Position numbers and translations under genes: made by a program
The notes under the pieces: model-generated
What the model saw: the letters and a program-made list of their open reading frames with translations, nothing else
What the model was told of the DNA's origin: nothing
The model's database searches: none
From: Pseudevernia furfuracea
Taxonomy: Eukaryota; Ascomycota; Lecanoromycetes; Lecanorales; Parmeliaceae
Direction of reading: 5' to 3'
Assembly (NCBI GenBank): GCA_022315425.1
Contig: JAIUPT010000042.1
Coordinates: 2,170,001-2,234,000, forward strand
DNA: 64,000 bases
Shown: positions 1-10,844 of the stretch, piece by piece
Position numbering within the stretch: the first letter of the stretch is position 1
Layout of the letters: each line of letters opens with the position of its first letter

Positions 1-2136
1 CACTGAGATAACACTTTGCCTGCTAAGCTAGCTAATACCTTGTTTATGAATTGATTCAAGATGTAACGTTAAATCGTTTCGGGATTCCTGCACATGGATA
101 TCGCAAATCGCTCGCGCGAAATGATCTCGGTCCTGATACAAACATGAAAGTAAACAAGAGTGACCCCTTCATTTCCAGTTTCACTTCTTTGATTTCATTT
201 TTTGGCAATGGAATTTCACTGGACATGGGAAGCCCCAGTAGTTTCAGCCTCGTTCAGCATCAAAACGCATCAACATATGCTACTTCAAGCTGCTATAGCA
301 TATTACCAGTCATTTGCCCACCACTTGATGTCAGACTCTATGATCACGTTATCAGCTGGTAGTGATTGGGTGTAGCAGCCGGTTTCGGAAATTGCGGAAC
401 AGTAGTTGAGACGCAGGCAACCGACGGCTGGTTGTAGTATGGCCCTTCACTTGGCCTCGATCACAAACACTCAATGGCTATATCCCTCGTAGTACTTCTA
501 AAACGGCCACTGTTGATATGAGCGCCTGGATTTCTGAAAAGAAGGTGCACGACATGGATGAATACCGCAAGCACACAAGTAGAACCTCTGAAACATTGCG
601 CAGCCGTGAACGGAGGAGATACATCCATTCAGCACTAACGTCAAGCAAATAGGGCTATTGCTAGTGACTGCCAAGACCGTGACAATATCCGAAGAGTCAT
701 GTTTCAGATATTCAAATACTGCTGATCCTACTGCCCTATGTGGACGTGTCATTGATCCTCTGGCCCCTTTCCAGACAGCTTGGTCTCGTCTTAAGCCATT
801 CATGAATGAAAGAGGCAAAGCAAACAATCATACAAAGCTCCCGTTGGCTTTTGTAACTCGCTCTTGGATTTCTAACAACTTCGCACTGCTCGCTTTCAGC
901 TTGGCCCTCATCATAATCCTCGGCGTCTTTCTAGCACCGACAATGACTCCACCAACGCCAGTGTACATCTACCATTAGACCTTTTACGCTATCATCCCTG
1001 CAGCATGTCAAGAATAAGATATTACATATCTATTCAGTATACGGATGCGATGAAGCCATCCAACTGTCCTACAAATACTCGGTCGATGTGCTGGAAGCAG
1101 ATCATGCTACAATACTACAAATCAATTGCTGAGTGGGAACTCGACATACTGACCAGCATGTACGTCATTAGTCACTTGACCGCCGAATTTCCCTTCTAGC
1201 TAACTTATGTAAAGACACCTAGAATACTACCCTTACTCAAGTGGACAAATTTGGGACTTGGCCAACCCGGCCCCAAGCGTGGTTTTTGGACTGATTTTAA
1301 AAGATGTAGCGGTAGCACCATGCGCTAGCTCCCACTGGTTGTATGTAGTTTGGATTGTCCCCATGCTGGTAGAGTTGACTATCTGAGCTGGCTTGAGACT
1401 AAAGCAGAAGATGTCGAGGAGTCAAATTTATCTGTATCTGCTACGGATGCTGTTCCTTGAGAGGAACGAAGCGTCCTTCACAACCGCTGGTCCTATTTCC
1501 AGCCATGTGTCGCTTCTGTTGCAGGGATGATTAATCGCGTCACTATTTGGGTATAATCTCATGGGGTCGGGAAAATAATCAGGCCGCAGGCCAAATGGTC
1601 TTCCCAAGCAGGGGGATTCGGCCATTGATTCCACCGTCACTACTATATGTAATGGCCACTGGGTTCGGATGAACTCATGATGAGACTGGTCCATGACCGC
1701 CTCCATGGATTATTTCTTCATGTTCTCAGGTAGTCAATAGAGTCATACTATCCCATAGCCCTAACGCTGCCGAAATCTTATCCCCGCAACATTTCTGCCC
1801 TGATAGGATCTCTTTTCATCTTCCCACGCCGCTGATTGAGCATCGACACCATTGAAACCCAGCTATATTTTTATGCTTTTCTGACAGCGGCAAACCAGGC
1901 TCGGCCCTCGGGAAATTGTCCAGTTTGAGTAGCCTTAGTCGTGAAAATTGATGCTTCATTTGCTCGCAAGAACAGATGCGCGCGTGGAGGATAGAGTCGC
2001 AAGAAGCGGTGAACGAATGACGGGATAAAATCAAGCGCAATGCAGAATAAAAGCCTTAGATTCCCTGTCGAATCCCTTCTCATATGCCCAGAAATTCTCC
2101 ATTACACATCGAGTCATACTACCTACCCATCTTACC
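1..2136. other. Intergenic stretch, no confident gene
   Basis: No recognisable family in either strand. An open frame at 658-978 (+) ends in a hydrophobic segment of about 20 residues (ISNNFALLAFSLALIIILGV) and could be the last exon of a decayed membrane protein, but no start or homologous domain is visible. The other open frames here are short and of random composition. Confidence 0.4.
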
Positions 2137-2658
2137 ATGCTGCCAATACTCGCAGTGCTCAGCGCTCAAATTCTAATATTCCAGCTCGCACCGTCCATCC
2201 TCGCCAATCCTTTACAGCGCAATCTACCAGCACTGATCGACTCGGCCCTATTGAATTCTACGACTCTTCCAATCGTGAATCCATCTCTCTTTGATAGAGA
2301 CCCCTGCTTCTTTCCCCGCTCTGACCGTCCACCAACAAATTACCCCGATTGCGCACTGGCTGCTGTTAGGATGCACGCAGGAACAGACACGGGAGTTTAC
2401 ACCTTTGGTCGCGGTAGCCGTGCGACCTACAAGCTTCCCAAGACCTTCTTCAGTGGCACCTGCGTTGTTAATTTGGACATGGTGTACGACGATCAGTTGG
2501 ACAGATTGACGTTTGAGACGATTCGCGAGACGGTTTTGACTCTAGCGCTTCGCTGTACTGCCGGAACAGTCTTCAATCGGGGCGGAGTTGCAGCCGTGGG
2601 CCCAAAGAACGTGCTGCATGTTACCATTCTTGGCAGTCAGGCCGAGGGCACATCTTGA
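2137..2658 (+). CDS. Small secreted cysteine-containing protein
   Basis: A single-exon frame of 173 residues. The first 23 residues form a typical signal peptide (hydrophobic core LAVLSAQILIFQLAPSILA), so it is probably secreted. The mature part has four cysteines at about residues 55, 68, 108 and 137, and the motif GTCVVNLDMVYDD followed later by ALRCTAGTVFNRGGVAAVGP. This order (Cys, DC, SGTCV, central helix, Cys, GG..GP) resembles the C-terminal half of the secreted protein encoded at 34583-35681, so both may belong to one fungal secreted family of unknown function. I do not recognise an enzymatic motif. The ATG at 2137 is chosen because it gives the signal peptide; an overlapping +1 frame starting at 2040 lacks one. 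Confidence 0.7.
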   Translation: MLPILAVLSAQILIFQLAPSILANPLQRNLPALIDSALLNSTTLPIVNPSLFDRDPCFFPRSDRPPTNYPDCALAAVRMHAGTDTGVYTFGRGSRATYKLPKTFFSGTCVVNLDMVYDDQLDRLTFETIRETVLTLALRCTAGTVFNRGGVAAVGPKNVLHVTILGSQAEGTS

Positions 2659-3335
2659 GGGTCTACGTTTAGCGGAATTGGGGGTCGGTTCGCTCATAAG
2701 TGATGGTCGATGAAGATGCTTCAAGTTTGGGTCAAATACGTTGTAGCTGGAATCGAAGGCACGACTAGAGAGTTTCGTATCATGTATCGTTGACAAGTGG
2801 CGACTTTGCTTAGTGTCTATGCTTTGCCGTCTCAAGCTGATCAGTGTGGGTAACCGACTCTTCTTTGGGTTTTCGCTTGTTGTCGTTTGATTTATTGTTT
2901 ACGCACGTCAGAGGATTCATTCCTCTGCTTCAATCACAGACGTCTATGGAAAGGATATAGATCAAGTAACCGCGCAAAGGAAATCATATCATGATGGGTA
3001 AGTTAACCTTGTTGACATTCTTCGGCTCCCCGAGGAATGCTGGCGGGAAGACCGCGCCTACCTCCTCCCCTTGGACCGCTCCTTGTCGCTTTGATAACTT
3101 CATATCATTCGCGTCGAACGCGATGTTTACCATTCCCTAATTTCACAAACAGAAATTGGAGATGTCGTGGAAGAAGTATCAGTGCTATAAGTCTGTCAAT
3201 ATGGCAGGCTCGCCAAATGCCTTCTTCAGCACGCTCTTTTTATCTTGTGATTTCCATCTACGCGATATTTCTGCAAAATAATTCGCAAAGATAACACTCG
3301 CTCTTAATCCATCCGATTCCACCCCTTCCTCCATC

Positions 3336-5472
3336 ATGAACTTCCGGGCTGGGCTTGCCCTCGCGCTCCTGACCCTTTTGAGCAATGATTCGACGCGTAC
3401 GCTTGCTCAATATGTGACGATTGTCACCGTATCTATCAATACCGACCCATTTTGTACATCTTTGAGCGGCCTTCAAGCTTCTGGTAATTTAGCTGGCAAC
3501 GCCTCTGGCTCTGGAGCCTCCGGCATGAGCGGCGGTGGAGCAGGTGGTTCTGGGTTTGGATCGGGATCCGGGGATTTCAATGTGTCTGCAAGTGTTACCG
3601 GCTCTGCTACTAACGGCAGGTAAGACTACTTCTCTACTCTTAAATGACTCAAGCATGTTGAGATTTTTTCAGTTCCACACTTATGCCCTCGAGCACCCCT
3701 ACTGGACATGATGATTCTATCGGTTACTACCCCGCTCCAGCAGACGGAAACCTCTTGGGCGGTCCTGTATTCACCAACCCGTTGATGACATTGGAGCTAT
3801 GCGAAACCGACTGTCAGGGGTATCCATACTTGGCGCTCGAGAACGGTAAACAGATCAGGATCCTATTGTGAATGTTCTGTGCTGACATTGTCTAGGGGAT
3901 GAATGTAATTGCGGCTCATCTGCCCCCAGCGGCCCATCCTCCTCTTCTCCCCCATCTAAAAATAAGAGACAAGTCACAACCAGTGGCTGCATCCCTTGTG
4001 GGGGCAATAGTGCTGAATGTTGCGGCGCCCCTGGCGGTTACGCACTCGTATACCAAGCTACGTCGGGTGTCGAAAGCTTCTCAGTAGTCACCTACAGTAC
4101 GACCACTTCAGCTGGCTCCATCGAATCCTCATCCACCTCATACTCTCCCATCTCTTCGAGCTTAGTCGTCGCTTACACCTCCACCAGCTCGGATGACTCT
4201 GTCCTTGTTGGCTCCACCAGCTCTTATATTGCGGTCGCGTCGGCTTCGACATATGTATACAATACCTCCACCTCGGAGAGTTTTATCAATGTAGCTACAA
4301 CTACTTCTTACCCTCAGACATCAGCCTCAACATTTAATTACAGCACGACCGACACTGCCAATCCCACCACCTTTGCTCCCATCGCATCGACCCCAGCTGG
4401 GTCCGGCAATGGCAGTAGCAGTGGCCTCAACTCTAGTACTAACTCCACAGGCTCCAGCACTAGCAATAGTACCAGCGCTGCCACGGGCTCTGCTACTGGT
4501 AATAATACAAGCTTTGCCACCGGCTCTAGCACTAGCAACGGTACAAGCTCTGCCACCGGCTCTGGTACTAGCAACGTTACAAGCTCTGCAGTCGGTTCTA
4601 GTTCCAGCGGCTTCGGTTCCTACTCCAATTCCACAATTTCTAACACCGTCGTAACCTCGGCTACTACTGTAGCATCCGAGAGGGCCGGCATCACACCTGC
4701 AGCACAAGGAGGTGATAGCGGTGCCACTGCAACAACGAACGATGGTGCCACTGCAACAAGTAACGGTGGTCCCGAGCCAACCGTCAATTCTCCGACTCCT
4801 TCCTGTGTTCAATCGGCCAATTATGTTGGTAATAATACCAAATACACCGATTACTTCGGATACACGTACGATATTAGGTGCAATTTGGACGTACAATCCA
4901 TGCCTACCGACCATGAGGCACACGCCGAGAGCTTCGAAGATTGTCTCGAATACTGCTCTCTACTAGACGACTGTGTTGCTGTCAACTACCAAGATCCACC
5001 CTCCACCCCAAGTAACACCAGCAATTGCTACCCAAAATGGAATTTTGGTGGTTACGCCGCATCTAGCGTTGATGGTTTGTACAGCGGTGTCAACGTCAAC
5101 GGTGCATCTGACGGCACTCTCAACAACCAAAATCTCTGCACGTCAGACAACAACCAAGGCATGTCTTACGCCGGACCACCTGCGTCAACGTATTCGGACG
5201 ATTACGGTCTGGAATGGACCATTGGCTGCAATACCACGCTTGCCATACCCAGCGATGCGGCTCTCTCCAACACAATTACCGACACCCTCGCGAGTTGCGT
5301 CGACTATTGCAGCAGATACGACTCTTGTGAAATGGTGAACTGGACAGGGCCGCACACCAATGGCACTGCGAATGACCCCAACTGCTTTCCCGCATCCTCG
5401 AATGGAGCGGCTGGTGCGGCGGATTCGGCGCCAGGCGCGGGGTTCGCTACGCTGAATCCTTCCTCGGACTGA
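3336..5472 (+). CDS. Secreted WSC/PAN-domain Ser/Thr-rich mosaic protein
   Basis: Three exons: 3336-3619, 3673-3845 and 3896-5472, joined by GT-AG introns of 53 and 50 nt with matching phases, giving about 677 residues. It begins with a signal peptide and a Gly/Ser-rich stretch. A WSC-like module follows (CETDCQGYPYLALENGDECN then a CCG motif), split by intron 2. A long Ser/Thr/Asn-rich linker of about 250 residues has imperfect repeats of TGSSTSNGTSSA type and would be heavily glycosylated. The C-terminus carries two cysteine-rich PAN/apple-like modules (each with a C-x3-C pair in CLEYCSLLDDC and CVDYCSRYDSC). WSC and PAN modules bind carbohydrate or protein, so a cell-wall or surface adhesion role is inferred. 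No GPI signal is visible at the C-terminus (ends NPSSD). Confidence 0.8.
4432..4610 (+). repeat. Imperfect coding minisatellite in the Ser/Thr linker
   Basis: In-frame degenerate repeats, roughly 30-39 nt each, encode variations on S-T-S-N-x-T-S-S-A-T-G-S. They sit in the linker between the WSC-like and PAN-like modules. Such repeats change length easily by slippage or unequal recombination. Confidence 0.6.
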
Positions 5473-8015
5473 GAGTTCGAGGAAATCGCTGTGTCATGGT
5501 CTGTGGTCAATCTTTCAGACTGCGAGGAGGAGATGGATGTGTTTACAGGCACTCCTTAGTTCAACAAAGGCTCAAAGTGGCAGCCTTGATAGGGCTAAGG
5601 GATTGAGCGAAAATGAGATGTTTTTGGCCGTTTTCAATTGGCCTTCTGTAGGATATTTAGAACAAGCCAAGACTTTTGTTTATCAGGATTTCAAAAATAT
5701 GCTCAAGAGCATCTGTTCATTTTCTGAAGCTTCCTGCTTCTAGACTCCTCGGTTGCTTAATCTCATATGCTATTAAGATAATGGGTCTTCCCAACCCAAA
5801 GATGTCGATAAAGTTTCGAGGACCAATAGCCAGCCCTCCAGGTTGGAAAGCTAGTGAAGGAGTGGCGGCATGGGCATGAAATCGTGTCTTCTGTGCCGAT
5901 GACCATGCAGTCACAGCCCTTGTCACTTCGAAAACCTTTACGCTCATGACACCGCGGCACGCTGCTGCACAAATCGAAGGGCGGGAGTGTGGTTCGAAAA
6001 GCCTCAAGTAGAGGGCACATTGCACCTCATCCCAATGAACCTAGCGACTGGTGAGATGTCGTCCGTAGAGTGATTGCAACAATAACATTCATTTCGGCTG
6101 ACTTCATGATTTGATGACTTGACTGTTGTAATCAGCTGATTGTTGTGATTCTCCTTGACTTTATCGTTGCAAGAGTCGACAGTGCAAACGTATGTGTTCC
6201 GAAAATTTGTGCTCGTCGTCATTTGGCAGAGCAGAGGGGGCTAGGCGGATACAGTAATGGCATGATGGGACCGCGCTCTGTGCTTGTGATGTAAAATGTG
6301 AACCAAGGAACGGAGAACAGAAGCCGGATCTCTCAGAGACACGTCTTTCTGGGGCTTGCCTGTAGTCATCGCAAGAACTCTTCCTTCGTTGTACACTTTT
6401 AGTGATACACGTTTGCCAGGCGAGCACTCATCGGAGATACTTAAATCGAAGCACTTGCTTCTATGAGTGCAACCTGAATCTGCTGTTCCATCAAGCAAGA
6501 AGCCGATACTCAGCTTCCATACCAGCACTACGCTTGAAATACTGTACATACTGAAAGAACCGCGCACTAACCTGGTATGAGTCCCAATCTAACTATCAGC
6601 CGAGCTTCACGAGGCCTCATGGATGAACATAGTTTATCTGAGCTCGACGCTATGCGCTCAAAGCCCAACACCATCATTGTGTCCCTGCACACCATCTCAG
6701 CATGCGAGGATGGATGGTAGCACAGGGTGAGGCGTTGGTGACAAAAGTTGATGAGCTCATGTACGAATTTGATGCCAGAGGTTTGGGACTCCGAGGAAAG
6801 GGAGAGAGTATATTGAGAAGATAATCAAGCGAGCGCTAGAGAAACAATGGTAAGAAAAGATAGCGGTAGGTGAGTATAGGAATGAGGTCGCGTAGTACAA
6901 GGCGCGATCGGTTTAAAATTGAGACGACTTCGTGATGCTGGAGAATGTAAAGAGCAGGCTGGTGATAGGAGATTCTGGCACAGTCATGGCCCACATTGAG
7001 GATGATTCAGCTTTCCTTCCTTCCTCCGTCTCCGCCATTTGCAAAGCCATCTAGCGATGTCTTATTTTTGATTTCGTCTGCGCCGTGAAGACACAGTGCC
7101 GGGGGCTCCCACGTGGTCTAATCGAGGTATCAGTAGGCAAGCTCAAAGCCATCGTTCCTGCATGAATGTGGAACAGCTAATAACTATGTTTCCTCTTGGC
7201 TGAGATATGGACAGTGACAAAGCCTTGGCAAGATGGCTCACATCATGACTGTGCATTGCGAGCCACACTTGCATTGCGAGCCACACTTGGTCTACTCAAA
7301 GGTAGAAGCGCGCCAATCAAAAATATGCCGAAACGCCCCGCACTTGCTTTGTAGCACAGCCTCGGTGACATCCTTCTCACACACAATAAATGGGACGTGC
7401 CATGTTTGTTATATTCCGAGGGTAAGGGTAAGGTGGAGCTCAAGCACTGATACTTGAGACGCTGTTATCCCTTGAAATTTACTCGCTTGAGGTGAAAATT
7501 AGTTGAACAATATATAATTCTCCTCCACTTTCATGCCAGAGGACCTCTCCATTGTTCAAGCCACCAGGGCAGAGATCGAGCATAATCAAGGGTACGGCAC
7601 GGCACATGGAGCCAGCGGAGCAAAATGGGAACGGCACGGTGTCCACGCTCTCCGTCTGGTTGCAGCAATTTGTCTTTTTAATGGCTGAAATGGTCCGATC
7701 TCATCGCCTCGGACTGGATGATTGGACAAGTGTTGCTAAAACGAGCTCAACCCTAACTTCTTCCACCCCCACTTCAATCGTTGCAGGCTTGAGGAATGCT
7801 GTGCCTGACTGCATCTCGTCCCGTGTGAGATGATGTTGCACAAAAGATCATCCTCGTTGTCTTACCCACCATCCCTGCCAATATAGCTAAACCCTGCCTC
7901 TCTCTCATCTAGCCCGCGAACAAAGTCTCTCAATCAAAAAGGCTTGTGAGGCTGCACCCTCTCATGTGGTCTACTTCGAAAAGTCATATACGAGGAAATC
8001 TCAACTCATGATAAC
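5473..8015. other. Intergenic, nothing recognisable
   Basis: Only short open frames without domain signatures. A perfect tandem duplication of 18 bp lies at 7253-7288. Several pieces have mixed AT/GC composition, with no gene that can be supported. Confidence 0.4.
7253..7288. repeat. 18-bp perfect tandem duplication
   Basis: The unit gcattgcgagccacactt occurs twice head to tail. No coding context is visible; it looks like a simple slippage or repair duplication. Confidence 0.9.
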
Positions 8016-9383
8016 ATGAAGAAACAGATTTTCACGCGACCTTCCCATGGCGATGTTGACCAGGGCTGGGCTATTCTCTCCGTGTGCTGGGCTTTTGTCG
8101 CCGTTGCCTTGGCTTCAACCATTCTCAGAGTCTGGATCCGAGCACGTCTCACGCGCAATATTGGCTGGGATGATGGGATCATGGTAATTGCAATGGTAAG
8201 CATCGGTCGGGCGAGCATAGGGACTGGCGTGCACCCAATCTGACTGCTCGTCCAGGCTACAACCATTATGGGAGCCGGATTTATTACGACAGAGGTCTTC
8301 AATGGTCTTGGGAGATATGAATACTACTTAGAGCCTGCACAGCAAAGGAAATTCCAGGCTATTGGCTGGGCCGATTGGGTGCAAGTTTTCATCACACTCA
8401 TGCTCACTAAGATCTCGATATGCTTGTTTCTCTTACGCATTGTCGACTCGAGGAAAGTCACGAGGATGGTGCATGGCCTAATCGGATTCATGGTTCTTTT
8501 CACAGCAATATTCGTGTTATTATTCCTAGAAATCTGCAGGCCTTTGAAGGCATATTGGGATGTGGGAGTCAATGGCGCTTGCCTTTCGGATCGCCAGGTT
8601 GAGTCTGTGGTCATTGCACAAGGGGATAAAGTTGCGTCCTAGAGCGGAATTTTTACAGAGCTGACAGTACCGCCATTCAGTCTTGTCGATCATCACAGAC
8701 TTGATTTGCGCCGCGCTGCCAGCAATCTTCCTTCGAAACCTTCAGATTAGCTTGAAGACTAAAATAGGTCTATGTTCATTAATGGGGCTGGGTGTCATGT
8801 ACGTTGCATCGTCCAAAGGATCAAAACCGGCTATTCACTAATGAGACTTGCAGTACGGCCATATGCTGTACTGTGCGGACGGCTCTCGCTCCTGCTATCA
8901 CTGACCCAGATCTAACATGTGAGTCCAATACATTTGAAGATGTTAATGGTGGAATCAGCTAACCTACTGAACACCACAGGGGCAACCTCCTCAAATGTCG
9001 CATGGAGGCTGTAAGTAGCTAACGCCATCTCCACTTCCCAGCGAATGTCAAGCTAATGCACTCAACTCAATAGGCCAGAAGTCAACATCGGCATCCTATG
9101 CGCCAACGCTCCCATATTCCGCCCTCTCTATCTCTACTTCCAAGGAAGACTACAAATGCAAAGGCTAGCTAGCACAAGCGCGGGCGTTAGCAAAGAACGG
9201 GTATGGCCGAGCAATGCGCGCATCGCAGATAGAGGCATGTTGCAAGAGCCATCTCCATGGCAACATAAGGAATCCGGAGATGCGAGTGTGAGTTTGGAAA
9301 TGGGATTGCCGACGCATGAGAATACTGAAGAGAATGGACTGCCGAAACATAAGCCTTATGTGGGCTTGGGTGGGCGTAGCTAA
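8016..9383 (+). CDS. Rhodopsin-like integral membrane protein (fungal family)
   Basis: Six exons fit: 8016-8195, 8256-8625, 8681-8798, 8854-8918, 8980-9010 and 9074-9383, with consistent phases and about 357 residues. The protein has hydrophobic helices and the hallmarks of the fungal rhodopsin-domain family (SAT14/PTH11-like membrane proteins): a GWDDGIM motif after helix 2, ICRPLKAYW with Cys in the extracellular loop, TDLICAALPAIFLRNLQIS and, near the end, VNIGILCANAPIFRPLY. These proteins sit in the plasma membrane; the substrate or ligand is unknown. Intron 3 (8626-8680) has a good branch point (gctgac) and acceptor (cattcag) but its donor reads ATAAAG rather than GTAAAG, so it is an AT-AG intron or a damaged donor. 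Without splicing there, a stop follows at 8640. The tail is hydrophilic. Confidence 0.8.
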
Positions 9384-9876
9384 AAGAGAAACATTTCGGA
9401 ATGCAATTTGGATGAAGAGGTAGTCGCTGACGGAACAATCCACGTGTTCTTGCATCAAACAACATTATCTTCAAGACCTCTCACCTGCCACTATGCAAGA
9501 TGAGTCTGACCTATATGAGGAAAGCAACACCCGAATCAACAGCCTAGCCACTGTTTTCGGATGAGAAGTGCTACAACTTTCATGGCTATATGCAAATGCA
9601 ACTGATAAACGGTGGTTAATCTGATAAGGTGAGGTTGAAATCAAATTTCCACTAATTCTAGCAGCAAATGCCGGAAACCCCTGATTTTTTCTCCTTCCGC
9701 CCACGTTATCCTCTTCAATCTCATAAGATACCGAAGACGACGCCAGTTTTCATCCTCATTGCTGTGCTATTTTACGAGGAAACTCCTGCAGACTAGACGA
9801 GACCATCATTCCATTGGTCATCAAAAGGTGCCACCAACCCCAACCGACAAGGATCCTTTTGACGAGATCTCGGAAC
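9384..9876. other. Intergenic between convergent genes
   Basis: About 490 bases without a supported gene; it holds the 3' flanks of the rhodopsin-like gene and of the small Cys-rich gene on the other strand. Confidence 0.5.
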
Positions 9877-10329
9877 CTAAGCTGAAACCGCGTCCTCGTC
9901 GTTCCACCAATCATGACGAAGATCCTCGGCTCGGCCAGGAGCATCCTTTCCCTGCTTCTTCTGAAGTTCTGCCAGCTCCTTGTCCTTTTTTTCTGAAAAT
10001 TCAGCCATAGCTTTCGTCACTACTGCACGTACAGACTTCATCGCACGATGCAGCTGCATGTTCTTTTCCCTGCTCAAGGCACGATTCAGTGTCGCGATTT
10101 CCTTTTCGAATGCTGTGATGGCAAGATCGTGTTCTCGCATCATGCTCACTTCAATGCGGATGGCACACGCTACACAGACTGCCGGTGAGTGGATGACTGT
10201 TTGATGGCAGATTGTGAGAGTGCCGAGACATTTGTCTTGATCGGGGTCATAGTAGGGGCAAAGTTCCGTCGGGTGAAATTTCTTTTCGTGGCCGCAGTCT
10301 CCAAAGTATTGAAGATTTCCGCGACACAT
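9877..10329 (-). CDS. Small Cys/His-rich fungal protein with coiled-coil tail
   Basis: A single exon of 150 residues starting MCRGNLQYFGDCGHEKKF. The first 60 residues contain Cys and His in regular spacing (CGH, LCPYYDPDQDKC, ICHQT, VCVAC), a pattern seen in many short uncharacterised ascomycete proteins and suggestive of zinc binding. Residues 65-135 are charged and helical (EKEIATLNRALSREK, EFSEKKDKELAELQKK) and probably form a coiled coil. The start is shared by no longer frame. It is divergently oriented to the RING/TFIIB-like gene at 10845, about 515 bp apart, so the two may share a promoter region. The molecular role is unknown. Confidence 0.7.
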   Translation of the reverse strand: MCRGNLQYFGDCGHEKKFHPTELCPYYDPDQDKCLGTLTICHQTVIHSPAVCVACAIRIEVSMMREHDLAITAFEKEIATLNRALSREKNMQLHRAMKSVRAVVTKAMAEFSEKKDKELAELQKKQGKDAPGRAEDLRHDWWNDEDAVSA

Positions 10330-10844
10330 GTTGTTATTGTTATAGTATGGTTAGTTTGATTGGATATAGAAAGTTCAAATATTGAGAGGAGATAGCTAAT
10401 TGCCCCGACATTTAAACACTCACAATAATTTGTGCCATCCGTTGTTTGGCAATATTTCTTTGTTGCACTACGCTTGATAGAGATCACTGCTCAAAGCTCT
10501 TCCGATGGTTGATACGTCCGTGGTATGTCTCACAAAACTAGGTCTTCTGATGAAAGGTAACAAAACCATTTCCTATACAAAGCGTCTGTTAGACGTAGAA
10601 TAATAAAACCAAACAAAGCCACGCACAAACAATTAAAAAACACAGTGCGAATCGCACAAAGGCTTTCTTCGCGAAGAGTCGACACTTTGTTTGAGCGCTG
10701 TCATATCTCTCTGCCTCGTCTTCATTTCAGGTTTCCATTCAACAGAACATCATTCTCGATCCTTACATTTGCCAAACCCTCAAACTCAGTCACAACACAG
10801 CATTTACAAACTAAGAGCGCTAGAAATAAGATACGGCTTTTAAA
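10330..10844. promoter_or_regulatory. Divergent intergenic promoter region
   Basis: About 515 bp separate the start codons of two divergent genes. It is AT-rich near both starts, with A-rich tracts around 10605-10645. No specific factor site can be named from sequence alone; shared regulation is inferred from geometry only. Confidence 0.35.

Noticed and set aside
4327..4923. 198-codon minus-strand frame rich in Cys/Gly/Arg
   Set aside because: Antisense of the Ser/Thr linker repeats in the WSC/PAN gene.
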